DNA of 64,000 nt from Alteriqipengyuania_B sp035481675 (GCF_035481675.1 NZ_JAYJJW010000001.1:496001-560000), one strand, 5' to 3'; positions 35,097 to 45,128 are shown, counted from the first letter of the stretch. A program made the numbers and translations. Notes: generated by a model from the letters alone, not told the origin.

Positions 35097-36226
35097 GCGC
35101 CGAACGCGTCCTTCAGCTTGTCGAAGAAGCCGCGGCTACCGGGGCATTCGTCACCGGTTTCCGTTTCCTGAAATTCGCGCAGCAGTTCCTTCTGCTTCGC
35201 GCTCAGCTTCGTCGGCGTTTCCACGGTGACTTCCACCACCATGTCGCCCCGGCCGCGGCCTTGCAGCACTGGCATGCCGGCCCCGCGCTTGCGCAACTGC
35301 TTGCCGGACTGGATGCCGGCAGGGATGTCGATCGTGTGGGTTTCCCCGTCCATGCCGGGGATTTCCAGCGTGCCGCCCAGCGCCGCGCGGGTGAAGCTGA
35401 TCGGCACCTGCGTCAGCAGCGAGGTCCCGTCGCGCTGGAAGATCGGATGCGGGCGGACGTGGAGGAAGATGTAGAGGTCGCCCGGCGGCGAGCCCATCGG
35501 CCCCGCCTCGCCCTTGCCCGACAGGCGGATGCGCGTGCCGTGATCGACGCCCGGCGGGATGTCGACTTCCAGCGTCTGGACGGTGTCGACCCGCCCTTCC
35601 CCGCGGCATTCGTGGCACGGCGTTTCGATGATCTCGCCGCGGCCGTGACAGCTGGGGCACGGGCGTTCGACCATGAAGAAGCCCTGCTGCGCGCGGACCT
35701 TGCCGTGGCCGTGGCACAGGTTGCACTGGCGCGCCGAGGTACCGGGTTCCGCGCCGGAACCGGAGCAGGTGTCGCATGTCGCGGCGACTTCCACCTCGAC
35801 CTGGGCGTCCTTGCCGTGGAACGCCTCCTCCAGCGTGATTTCCATGTCGTAGCGCATGTCCGCGCCGCGGCGCTGGCGTTGCCGCCCGCCGCCGGCTCCG
35901 CCCCCGAAGGCAGACCCGAAGATGGTTTCGAACAGGTCGCCAAGATCGCCGAAGTCGGCGTGGCCCGCCCCGCCGTGGCCACCCGCCATGCCTTGGGCGA
36001 AGGCGGCGTGGCCCATCCGGTCATAGGCAGCGCGCTTCTGCGGGTCCTTCAGGACCTCGTACGCCGCGCCCACGGCCTTGAAGCGCGCTTCGGAATCGGC
36101 GCAGCCGGGGTTGCGATCGGGATGGCACTGCATCGCGATCTTGCGATAGGCGGACTTGATCGTCGCGCCATCGGCCGTGCGAGACACGCCGAGCAGTTCG
36201 TAGAAATCGGTTTCGGTCGTGGACAC
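35093..36226 (-). CDS. dnaJ: Chaperone DnaJ
   Basis: Hsp40 co-chaperone stimulating DnaK ATPase; 377 residues. The J domain has H35-P-D37, followed by a Gly-rich segment and four zinc-finger repeats of CxxCxGxG type (CDTCSGSG, CNLCHGHG, CPSCHGRG, CHECRGEG). The start is GTG at 36226 (MSTTETDFYE); a TTG 18 nt further upstream is less likely. It lies 87 nt after dnaK with a hairpin in the gap. Confidence 0.97.
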   Translation of the reverse strand: MSTTETDFYELLGVSRTADGATIKSAYRKIAMQCHPDRNPGCADSEARFKAVGAAYEVLKDPQKRAAYDRMGHAAFAQGMAGGHGGAGHADFGDLGDLFETIFGSAFGGGAGGGRQRQRRGADMRYDMEITLEEAFHGKDAQVEVEVAATCDTCSGSGAEPGTSARQCNLCHGHGKVRAQQGFFMVERPCPSCHGRGEIIETPCHECRGEGRVDTVQTLEVDIPPGVDHGTRIRLSGKGEAGPMGSPPGDLYIFLHVRPHPIFQRDGTSLLTQVPISFTRAALGGTLEIPGMDGETHTIDIPAGIQSGKQLRKRGAGMPVLQGRGRGDMVVEVTVETPTKLSAKQKELLREFQETETGDECPGSRGFFDKLKDAFGA

Positions 36227-36251
36227 GTGTGTCAGAACCCCCAAACCATTC

Positions 36252-36293
36252 CGCCACCGGTACCGGCCCCTGGGGGTCGCGGCACCGGTGGCG
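36252..36293 (-). promoter_or_regulatory. Hairpin in the dnaK-dnaJ intergenic region
   Basis: Perfect 10-bp arms CGCCACCGGT (36252-36261) and ACCGGTGGCG (36284-36293) with a 22-nt loop that can itself pair (GGCCCC/GGGGTC). On the minus strand no T tract follows, so it is better explained as an mRNA stability or attenuation element setting the dnaK:dnaJ ratio than as a full terminator. Confidence 0.5.
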
Positions 36294-36313
36294 GGCTGGT
36301 TTCCATCGGGCGA

Positions 36314-38239
<1,926 letters not shown>

Positions 38240-38330
38240 GTTTCCCCATTCCTGGTTTCATTTGGTTGGACGCCGCCGCGTTGCCCCTTCCGTCATCGGC
38301 AAGAGGCGCTTGGGCAGCTCGATTGTGAGG

Positions 38331-38361
38331 CGGATATAGGTGCGGTTTTCCTTGGCACAAG
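38331..38361 (-). promoter_or_regulatory. RpoH (sigma-32) heat-shock promoter of dnaK
   Basis: On the minus strand CTTG is followed by 17 nt and then CCTATATCCG, which fits the alphaproteobacterial RpoH consensus CTTG-N17-18-CYTATNTNNG at every defined position. It lies about 92 nt before the dnaK ATG. No CIRCE inverted repeat is visible nearby, so dnaK here appears to be under RpoH rather than HrcA control. Confidence 0.85.
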
Positions 38362-38410
38362 AGACGCGTCTGGCTAGTCCCGCATTGGAATTGACCCGAG
38401 GGGGAATACG

Positions 38411-38896
38411 ATGCGTAACACGATTTTTGCCGCCTTCGCACTGGGTGCGGGCTCGCTGGCGCTGGCCGCTTGCGGCAGCGAAGAGGCACCTGTGGAACAG
38501 ACGCCTGCCGACACGGTGGAGGGCTTCGAAGTGTCCAATGCGCGGCTGATCCTGCCGGCTGTGGCGGGCAATCCGGCGGCGCTGTATTTCGACCTTTCCT
38601 ATAACGGCGAGCGCGGCATTGCGCTGCGCGGTCTCGAGGTGGAAGGCGCCGCCAATGCCGCGCTGCACGAAATGGTCGAATGGGCCGGCAAGATGGACAT
38701 GAACGAGATGGGTCCGATGGCGATGCAGCCGGGCGACAATGTCTCGTTCGAACCGGGCGGCAAGCACGGCATGGTCTTCGAACTGCCCGACACGGTGAAG
38801 GCGGGCGACACGGTCACCGCCCGCATCGTCTTCGCGCGCGGCAACAAGCACGCGTTCGAAGCCGAAGTGCGCGATGCCGGAGACGACCGCAACTGA
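38411..38896 (+). CDS. Copper chaperone PCu(A)C lipoprotein
   Basis: Periplasmic copper-binding protein of 161 residues, likely delivering Cu(I) to cytochrome oxidase. It has a lipoprotein signal (LALAAC, C21), and the PCuAC metal motif is seen as 'LHEMVEWAGKMDMNEM' with downstream 'GGKHGMVFEL', i.e. H-x2-M... and H-x-M ligands in the expected order. A GAGGGGG ribosome site precedes the ATG. It is divergent from dnaK and overlaps the next gene by one base (TGATG). Confidence 0.93.
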   Translation: MRNTIFAAFALGAGSLALAACGSEEAPVEQTPADTVEGFEVSNARLILPAVAGNPAALYFDLSYNGERGIALRGLEVEGAANAALHEMVEWAGKMDMNEMGPMAMQPGDNVSFEPGGKHGMVFELPDTVKAGDTVTARIVFARGNKHAFEAEVRDAGDDRN

Positions 38897-39405
38897 TGGA
38901 AATCGATGCGCAAGACAGCGCGGCCTGCCCGGTCGGCGGGGAACGCCGCCTGACCGAAGGCGAGATCGCGCTGGCGCAGGGCGTCTTCGGCAACGCCATC
39001 GCCTATGACAAGGTCACCATCCGGCGCAGGAAATGGTTTCCGCTCCAGCCGCGCCGGGTGGTCATGGCCCCACGCGGGCATTTGCATTTCCACCCCGGCG
39101 GGGAGGATTACTGCGACGACTTTTCTTCCGCATCGCTGACACGGCAAGGCCTGTTCGTCCACGAGATGACCCATGTGTGGCAGACCCAGCAGAAAGGCGA
39201 ATGGTACCTGCCCCTGCGCCGCCATCCGTTCTGCCGCTACGATTATGCGCTGAAGCCCGGCTGGTCGCTGGAGCGATACGGCATCGAACAACAGGCGGAA
39301 ATCGTCCGCCATGCCTTCCTGCTGAGGAACGGCGCCCGCCTGGCCGGCGCGGTCGACCCTGCGCCGTATGACCTTTTGGTGCGGTTTCCGGGGTCAAAGT
39401 CCTGA
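38896..39405 (+). CDS. 'vgr related' HExxH protein
   Basis: A 169-residue soluble protein of a family usually labelled 'vgr related protein' in sphingomonads. It carries a zinc-metalloprotease-like HEMTHVWQ motif in the middle, flanked by conserved 'LTEGEIALAQGVFGNAI' and 'RHPFCRYDY' segments. No signal peptide is seen. The label derives from old Rhs/Vgr similarity and does not show a type VI secretion role; actual function is unknown. Its ATG overlaps the PCuAC stop (TGATG), so the pair is co-translated. Confidence 0.82.
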   Translation: MEIDAQDSAACPVGGERRLTEGEIALAQGVFGNAIAYDKVTIRRRKWFPLQPRRVVMAPRGHLHFHPGGEDYCDDFSSASLTRQGLFVHEMTHVWQTQQKGEWYLPLRRHPFCRYDYALKPGWSLERYGIEQQAEIVRHAFLLRNGARLAGAVDPAPYDLLVRFPGSKS

Positions 39406-39484
39406 AATTCGTCCGCGGAGGATTGACCTTAAATATCGCTTTCAAAATTTACGGGTGCCGCCACCGACGAAGGGGTAACCGGTC

Positions 39485-40030
39485 TTGGAAAAGAGACTTC
39501 TAGCAAGCGTATTTTTTCTCATTTTCGCCGGATGCTCGGCAGGGAACGTTGATGGTTTCAGGGTCGCCGATACCCAATTTACGATCTCGAAGATCGATCA
39601 ATCGCAATACAAGGTGTCGAGGCCAATTGGGACCGAGGACGCCGGATTTATCTTCACTCTGGATCATGACGTCTATTCCAGCGTGGTTTCGGTGCAAAGT
39701 GCGCGTCAGCTTTGCAGATCTTCGGCTGCGAAGGGACCTAATTACCGGACTGGCGCATGTTCGGATCGCGACATCGATTATAGCAAAATTGTGCGAGTAA
39801 ACGGTACCGGCACAAATTTTTGGGAATATCGAGATGCGAACGGATCACAGATCGCAACCTGCTATGCAACATTAAGAACTGGCACGTGCAATTTCGATCG
39901 GCGATACAGCGCCGTTATCTATTCCATGTCCATTCCTGACGACAGGATTGGCGAAATGAGGATGGCGAGCAAAACCGTCGAAGATCTACTCCTGAAATGG
40001 GAGCGGGGACCAGCTAGTCAGGCGCTTTAG
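39485..40030 (+). CDS. Hypothetical lipoprotein with atypical, lower-GC composition
   Basis: A 181-residue protein from a TTG start (MEKRLLASVF), with a lipoprotein signal ending IFAGC (C17). No family was recognised; the mature part has several cysteines ('LCRSSAAK', 'GACSDRD', 'ATCYATLRTGTCNF') that could pair. The gene and its upstream region are visibly richer in A/T than neighbours and use codons such as TTA, ATA and AGA that the rest of the window avoids, suggesting recent acquisition. GAAGGGG lies at a usable ribosome-site distance, and TTGACC at 39424 could be a -35 element. Confidence 0.72.
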   Translation: MEKRLLASVFFLIFAGCSAGNVDGFRVADTQFTISKIDQSQYKVSRPIGTEDAGFIFTLDHDVYSSVVSVQSARQLCRSSAAKGPNYRTGACSDRDIDYSKIVRVNGTGTNFWEYRDANGSQIATCYATLRTGTCNFDRRYSAVIYSMSIPDDRIGEMRMASKTVEDLLLKWERGPASQAL

Positions 40031-40043
40031 CGAGGAATGTATC

Positions 40044-40640
40044 TCAACCCGGCTTCTTCGCCACGCCGACCATGGCCGGGCGGAGAAGCCGGTCCTTGAT
40101 CATGTAGCCGGCCTGCATTTCCTGTACGATGGTGCCTTCCTCGGCAACGTCGGTCGGGACCTCCATCATCGCCTGGTGCTGGTTGGGGTCGAGCGGCAGG
40201 CCCATCGCGGCGATGCGGGTGATGCCGTTCTGGCCGAAGACCTTTTCCAATTCGCGCTGGGTGGCCTGAATACCGGTGACGAGGCCCTTGAACTTGCTGT
40301 CTTCGCGCAAATCCTCGGGGATCGACTGGATCGCCCGGTCGAGATTGTCGGCCACCGACAAAATGTCGCGGGCAAAGCCGGTCGCGCCGTAAGCGCGCGC
40401 ATCCTGGATGTCCTTTTCCAGCCGGCGGCGCACGTTCTGCGTGTCGGCGCGGGCATAGAGCACGTCCTGCTTCGCGGCCTCCAGTTCCTCGCGCAGCGCG
40501 GCGAGTTCGCTCGCGCTGCCAGCTGCATCGTTACCGGCGTCGTCATTGTCGTCGCCCGGGGTGTCGAGCATCTCTTCCGGCACGCCGGCCAGTTCTTCCG
40601 CCACCGCGGGGTCTTCGTGCTCGCGCTTGGTATCGTCCAT
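40044..40640 (-). CDS. grpE: Nucleotide exchange factor GrpE
   Basis: Exchange factor for DnaK, 198 residues. An acidic N-terminal region is followed by the long coiled coil (about 45-80, 'LAALREELEAAKQDVLYARADTQN' in part) and the C-terminal beta domain with 'PLDPNQHQAMMEV' and 'GYMIKDRLLRPAMVGV', the GrpE signature. It follows hrcA by 18 nt, forming the classic hrcA-grpE operon. Confidence 0.98.
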   Translation of the reverse strand: MDDTKREHEDPAVAEELAGVPEEMLDTPGDDNDDAGNDAAGSASELAALREELEAAKQDVLYARADTQNVRRRLEKDIQDARAYGATGFARDILSVADNLDRAIQSIPEDLREDSKFKGLVTGIQATQRELEKVFGQNGITRIAAMGLPLDPNQHQAMMEVPTDVAEEGTIVQEMQAGYMIKDRLLRPAMVGVAKKPG

Positions 40641-40658
40641 GTCGTTCGTTTTTCCAGA

Positions 40659-41702
40659 TTATCCGATGAGTTTGCCCAGGGAACGGGCCGTGAAGTCCAC
40701 CATGGGGACCACTCTTGCGTAATTCAACCGCGTCGGGCCGATCACCCCCAGCACGCCGACCACCTTGCCCTCGCGGTCGCGATAGGGCGAAGCGATGACG
40801 GACGAGCCACTGAGCGCGAAGAGGCGGTTCTCGCTGCCAATGAAGATGCGGGTGGCTTCCGCCTCGCGCGCGTTCTCCAGCAATTCGACGACCGACTGCT
40901 TGCTTTCGAGGTCGTCGAGCAGTTGGCGCACGCGGTCGAGATCGGCGATGGCTGCCTCGTCCAGCAGCTTGGACTGGCCGCGCACGATCAACACGGGCCG
41001 CGCGTCCGCATCCTTGCTCCAGGTCGCGATGCCGCGCTCCACCAGGCTGCGGCTGGCATCGTCGAGCGCGCTGCGGCCGGACAGGATTTCGCTTTCGATG
41101 GCCCGCGTCGCCTCCGCCAGTGTCCGACCCTTCAGCCGGGCGCTGATGTAGTTGGCCGCCTGCTCCATCGCGCTGGCCGGGGTGCCGGGCGCGATGGCGA
41201 GCACGCGGTTCTCGATATGGCCGTCCTCGCCCACCAGCACCGCCAGCGCCTGTTCGCGCGACAGGGGAACGATGCTCATCTGCGCAACCCGTGGCTCCCG
41301 GCGCGGCACCATGACGAGGCCGGCGCCCGCGGTAAGGTCGGACAGGAGCGCGCTGGTGCTTTCGAGCGCGGCCTCGATCGGGCCGGCTTCGGACAGGCGG
41401 CTCTCGATGGCGGCACGCTCGCTCGCGGTGGGCTCTGCCACCTGCATCATGCCGTCGACGAACAGCCGTAGGCCGCTTTCCGTGGGTACGCGGCCGGCGC
41501 TGGTATGCGGCGCCGCGAGGAGGCCCATGCGTTCGAGGTCTGCGAGAACGGAGCGGATCGAGGCGGGGGACAGCTCCACCCGGCCATCGTCCGCGAGCGT
41601 TTTGGAACCCACCGGCTGCCCGCTCGCCAGATAGGCCTCGGCGACGAGGCGGAAGATCTCGCGCGCACGTTCTGTCATTTCGGATACGGGCAGGTCGGCC
41701 AT
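40659..41702 (-). CDS. hrcA: Heat-inducible transcription repressor HrcA
   Basis: Represses CIRCE-controlled chaperone operons (usually groESL in alphaproteobacteria) when GroEL is free. The 347-residue protein has the N-terminal winged helix ('LASGQPVGSKTLA', 'LSPASIRSVLADLERMGLL', 'TSAGRVPTESGLRLFVD') and the C-terminal GAF-like domain. The start at MADLPVSEM was preferred; MTERAR eight residues later is also possible. No CIRCE element was seen in this window, so its targets lie elsewhere. Confidence 0.97.
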   Translation of the reverse strand: MADLPVSEMTERAREIFRLVAEAYLASGQPVGSKTLADDGRVELSPASIRSVLADLERMGLLAAPHTSAGRVPTESGLRLFVDGMMQVAEPTASERAAIESRLSEAGPIEAALESTSALLSDLTAGAGLVMVPRREPRVAQMSIVPLSREQALAVLVGEDGHIENRVLAIAPGTPASAMEQAANYISARLKGRTLAEATRAIESEILSGRSALDDASRSLVERGIATWSKDADARPVLIVRGQSKLLDEAAIADLDRVRQLLDDLESKQSVVELLENAREAEATRIFIGSENRLFALSGSSVIASPYRDREGKVVGVLGVIGPTRLNYARVVPMVDFTARSLGKLIG

Positions 41703-41835
41703 CGCCTTCGCTTGTAGGCAATGGCGCACAGAACTCCAACCTTCGCGGGCGCGCGCCCTTCCCTTTCGCCCCCCGTCGACTATGGGCAATGGCAACGCCC
41801 ACGCGCAGGCCGATCTGCGCTTAACGGAGAATACC

Positions 41836-42549
41836 ATGCGACCTTCAGGCCGTGCCCCCGACGAAATGCGCGCCATCACTATCGAGACCGGTTTCACCAA
41901 GCATGCCGAAGGGTCCTGCCTGGTCTCCTTCGGGGAAACCAAGGTGCTGTGCACCGCCAGCATCGAAGAACGGATCCCGCCGTGGCTGCGCGGCAAGGGC
42001 GAAGGCTGGGTCACCGGCGAATATTCGATGCTCCCCCGCGCCACCCACACGCGTGGAATGCGCGAAGCGGCCAAGGGCAAGCAGAGCGGGCGGACGCAGG
42101 AAATCCAGCGCCTGATCGGCCGGTCCTTGCGCGCCGTCACCGACCTCAAGAAGCTGGGCGAGCGGCAGATCACCCTCGACTGCGATGTCATCCAGGCCGA
42201 CGGCGGCACCCGCACGGCTTCCATCAGCGGCGCGTGGGTCGCCCTGCGCCTGGCGGTCAACACGCTGATGGAACAGGGTTCGATCACGCAGGACCCGCTG
42301 ACCGGCAAGATCGCCGCGATTTCCTGCGGCATCTACAAGGGCAATCCGGTGCTCGACCTCGATTACGACGAGGATTCCAGCGCCGACGCCGATGCCAATT
42401 TCGTCCTGATCGAAGGCGGCCAGATCGCCGAAGTGCAGGCGACGGCAGAAGGGGCGACGTATGACGAGGAAGGGCTGCTGCGCCTCCTGCGCCTTGCCCG
42501 CATCGGCTGCGACCGAATCTTCGCGGCACAAGACAAAGCGACCCGATGA
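41836..42549 (+). CDS. rph: Ribonuclease PH
   Basis: Phosphorolytic 3'-5' exoribonuclease trimming tRNA 3' ends; 237 residues from MRPSGRAPDEMR. Typical segments include 'GSCLVSFGETKVLCTAS', 'GWVTGEYSMLPRATHTR' and 'DCDVIQADGGTRTASISG'. GGAGA lies just upstream of the ATG. It is divergent from hrcA and overlaps rdgB by 4 nt (ATGA). Confidence 0.98.
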   Translation: MRPSGRAPDEMRAITIETGFTKHAEGSCLVSFGETKVLCTASIEERIPPWLRGKGEGWVTGEYSMLPRATHTRGMREAAKGKQSGRTQEIQRLIGRSLRAVTDLKKLGERQITLDCDVIQADGGTRTASISGAWVALRLAVNTLMEQGSITQDPLTGKIAAISCGIYKGNPVLDLDYDEDSSADADANFVLIEGGQIAEVQATAEGATYDEEGLLRLLRLARIGCDRIFAAQDKATR

Positions 42550-43175
42550 CCCGGCGCCTCAGCTCCGGCAAGTTGGTGATCGCCACGCATAATGCGGGCA
42601 AGTTGAAAGAGATTTCGGCCCTCCTCGCACCGCACGGCGTATCCTGCATCTCGGCCGGATCGCTCGGCCTGCCGGAGCCGGCGGAAACCGGCACGACCTT
42701 CGTCCAGAACGCGCTGATCAAGGCCCGCGCCGCTGCCGAGGCGAGCGGGATGCCGGCGCTCGCCGACGACAGCGGGCTTGCCGTCGATGCGCTGGGCGGG
42801 CGGCCCGGTGTCTACACCGCCGACTGGGCCGAACGGCAATGGTTCGAAGGCCAGGCCGGGCGCGACTGGTACATGGCGATGGGCAAGGTCGAAGGCCTGC
42901 TCAGCGAAAAGGGACCTGATGTCGATCGAAGCGCTGCCTTCCACTGCGTGCTCGCGCTGGCGTGGCCGGATGGGGAGCAGGCCGTTTATGAAGGCACCGC
43001 GCCGGGGTCGCTGACTTGGCCGCCGCGCGGCGAAATGGGTTTCGGCTACGACCCCGTCTTCGTACCGCAGGGCCGCGAGCAGACTTTCGCGGAGATCGCG
43101 CCGGAAGAAAAACACGCCATCAGCCACCGCGCCGATGCCTTTGCCAAGCTGGTCGCCGAACAGTTCGGCGGCTGA
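42546..43175 (+). CDS. rdgB: XTP/dITP diphosphatase (RdgB/HAM1)
   Basis: Removes non-canonical purine nucleotides (dITP, XTP) from the pool; 209 residues. The N-terminal 'VIATHNAGKLKEI' holds the conserved T/S-x-N-x-x-K nucleotide motif, followed by 'ADDSGLAVDALGGRPGVYTA' and 'GFGYDPVFVP'. It overlaps rph (ATGA). In many relatives hemW follows directly; here three CAP-domain genes on the other strand intervene. Confidence 0.97.
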   Translation: MTRRLSSGKLVIATHNAGKLKEISALLAPHGVSCISAGSLGLPEPAETGTTFVQNALIKARAAAEASGMPALADDSGLAVDALGGRPGVYTADWAERQWFEGQAGRDWYMAMGKVEGLLSEKGPDVDRSAAFHCVLALAWPDGEQAVYEGTAPGSLTWPPRGEMGFGYDPVFVPQGREQTFAEIAPEEKHAISHRADAFAKLVAEQFGG

Positions 43176-43820
43176 TCAGTAGGCGAACTGCCCCACCACA
43201 TTGCCGGGTGGGGCGTAGCGGCACACTACCACATCGCGCCCGCCCCCGGTCGCCAATCCGCAGCCCAGCCGCGTCGTGTCGCGCCAGATGATCTGCGTGT
43301 AATGGCCCACGTCTCCCCAGTTGCCGGTCTTGCTGACATAGGGGAAGCGGTCGTGGATGTAGTACTGCTTCTCGTCGATCCACGCGCCGGCCATGTCGTC
43401 ATAGCTGAACCGGCTCGCGGTGCCGGCCCAGAGGTTTTCCCCCTGCCCTTCGCGCTCGCCGGAGGGGCTGTGCTGGAATTGTCCCGTGGCGGCCAGCTTC
43501 TCGGCATAGGCCTGGGCCTGCTCGACGAGCTTGTCGTCCTGCACCAGCGCGGGCGTGCCGACTTCGCCTCGGGCCGCGTTGTGAAGCCGGAGCATCGCCG
43601 CGTCGAAGGATTCGTCACCCGCGCCGGTGGTACCGGTGGGCGAAGGGCTGGGCGATGGGCTCGGATTGCTCGGGCCCGACAGGACGGGCGTCAGACCCGG
43701 ATTGCCGGATGCCGTGGGCGTGGGAGTGCCGCCGGACGATCCTCCTCCGCCGCACCCGCCCAGGCTCGAAGTGACGGCAAGCGCGAGTACAATTTTCGAT
43801 GAATGGCGACCGATCCTCAT
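43176..43820 (-). CDS. CAP/SCP-domain secreted lipoprotein (tandem copy 1)
   Basis: A 214-residue exported protein: lipobox LGGC (C23), then a Gly-rich and a low-complexity Ser/Pro/Thr stretch (residues 24-67 with an SPSPSPSPTG run), then a CAP (SCP/PR-1) domain with 'LHNAARGEVG', 'QHSPSGEREGQGENLW' and 'GHYTQIIWRDTTRLGCG', containing the His/Glu cavity residues. Role is unknown; bacterial CAP proteins are thought to act on the wall or bind lipids. Its stop abuts that of rdgB. Confidence 0.9.
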   Translation of the reverse strand: MRIGRHSSKIVLALAVTSSLGGCGGGGSSGGTPTPTASGNPGLTPVLSGPSNPSPSPSPSPTGTTGAGDESFDAAMLRLHNAARGEVGTPALVQDDKLVEQAQAYAEKLAATGQFQHSPSGEREGQGENLWAGTASRFSYDDMAGAWIDEKQYYIHDRFPYVSKTGNWGDVGHYTQIIWRDTTRLGCGLATGGGRDVVVCRYAPPGNVVGQFAY

Positions 43821-43962
43821 GTCCGCTCCCTTGCCGTCCCCACGATGAATGGCGGGGCAACGATCACGGTAAACGACGCGGTGTCAAAACCGCTCGTCGC
43901 GCTTCGGAAACTGGTGGCAGGCTTGCCGAGCGAAAAGCGCGGCAGGCCGCTGCCGGAAGGTG

Positions 43963-44505
43963 TCAGCCGACGACAATGCCGTTGACGTTGCCTGTGGGGG
44001 CATAACGGCAGACAAGGTAATCGTCGCTGGCATTGCTCGCCATCGCGCATCCGACCTCGGTCGTCGCGGGCCAGATGATTTGCGTGTAGTGGCCCACGTC
44101 CATCCAATTACCCGTCGTGCTGACATCGGGGAACTGGCCTTTGCGGAAATAGCGCTTCTCCTCGACGAACGTGCCGAGCATGAAGGACACGGGAAAGCGC
44201 CCCCGCGTACCGCGCCACAGGTTTTCGCCATTGCCGAAGCGGTCATCGAACGCCGCGTGTTCGAAGTGGCCGGAAGAGGCCAGCTCCGCTGCGTAATCGG
44301 CGGCCTGCGATGCCAGCGTCGCGTTCCACAGCAGGCCGGGCAGGCCCACTTCGGCGCGCGCGGCATTGTGGATCGAAAGGACCTGGTTTTGGAAGCCCGG
44401 TGTGGCGATCGCGCCTTGTGTGCGCATCGGTGCCGCCCCGGTGCACCCGGCTGCCGCAATTATGGCCAGGCTGGCGACAAGGGTTCGAAAGGCGTTCATC
44501 GGCAT
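43963..44505 (-). CDS. CAP/SCP-domain secreted lipoprotein (tandem copy 2)
   Basis: A 180-residue protein with lipobox AAAGC (C21) and a CAP domain: 'IHNAARAEVGLPGL', 'GHFEHAAFDDRFGNGENLW', 'GHYTQIIWPATTEVGCA' and 'LVCRYAPTGNVNG'. An alternative ATG lies two codons in. It lacks the Ser/Pro linker of copy 1. Copies 2 and 3 are 36 nt apart and probably co-transcribed; copy 1 is 142 nt further on. Confidence 0.9.
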   Translation of the reverse strand: MPMNAFRTLVASLAIIAAAGCTGAAPMRTQGAIATPGFQNQVLSIHNAARAEVGLPGLLWNATLASQAADYAAELASSGHFEHAAFDDRFGNGENLWRGTRGRFPVSFMLGTFVEEKRYFRKGQFPDVSTTGNWMDVGHYTQIIWPATTEVGCAMASNASDDYLVCRYAPTGNVNGIVVG

Positions 44506-44541
44506 CTCCCCGCCGGCAAGTGCCGGTAATGCCGCAGGATA

Positions 44542-45081
44542 TCAGCCGACCGGCTGGCCGTAAACATTGCCTGCCGGCATGTAACGGCAGACGAGAAAAT
44601 CGTTGCCTTCCCCGCGGGCGATGGCGCAGCCGACCTCGCGCGTCTGCGGCCAGATGATCTGCGTATAGTGGCCCACGTCGGACCATTGCCCGGTGTTGGA
44701 GACATCGGGGAAATTGCCCGCGCGGAACATGCGCCGTTCCTGCAGGAAACCGTCGATCATCTGCGCGGGGCTGTAATATCCGGCAGAGCCTGCCCACAGG
44801 TTCTCCCCTGCCCCGCCGCGCTGGGCGCGGGTCGAATGCCGCATCGTGTTGCTGCGCGCCAGTTCGTCTGCCCAGACCTGCGCTTCGCGCGCCAGCTTGC
44901 CGCTCCAAGACAGACGGGCGAGCCCGAAGCGGGCGCGTTCGCGGTTGTGCTGCTCGAGGATCGTCGCAGCGACATTGCGCGCGCCGTTGGCCTCTGCCCG
45001 AGGCACGGCAAGCGCGCCCACGACAAGTGCGATGCACAGAATGAATGCGCCGAATGACGCGATGACCCGTCCCGTTCCCAT
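44542..45081 (-). CDS. CAP/SCP-domain secreted protein (tandem copy 3)
   Basis: A 179-residue protein from MGTGRVIASFG with a signal peptide or N-terminal anchor and no lipobox, then a CAP domain: 'EQHNRERARFGL', 'NTMRHSTRAQRGGAGENLW', 'GHYTQIIWPQTREVGCA' and 'LVCRYMPAGNVYG'. It is the most N-terminal-anchored and probably the first-transcribed copy, divergent from hemW with 47 nt between starts. Confidence 0.9.
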   Translation of the reverse strand: MGTGRVIASFGAFILCIALVVGALAVPRAEANGARNVAATILEQHNRERARFGLARLSWSGKLAREAQVWADELARSNTMRHSTRAQRGGAGENLWAGSAGYYSPAQMIDGFLQERRMFRAGNFPDVSNTGQWSDVGHYTQIIWPQTREVGCAIARGEGNDFLVCRYMPAGNVYGQPVG

Positions 45082-45128
45082 GCCGCGGAACTTGACGCGC
45101 GGGGACTTAACAAAGACTGAAAGCGGCA

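Noticed and set aside
38896..39405. Type VI secretion VgrG gene suggested by the family label
   Set aside because: The protein is only 169 residues, has no spike or gp27/gp5 segments and no T6SS genes are near.
41703..41835. CIRCE or RpoH site in the hrcA-rph divergent region
   Set aside because: No TTAGCACTC/GAGTGCTAA pair and no CTTG-N17-CYTAT spacing could be found.
43620..43700. Short-period repeat in the first CAP gene
   Set aside because: It is a Ser/Pro/Thr linker in the coding frame, not a CRISPR or regulatory repeat.
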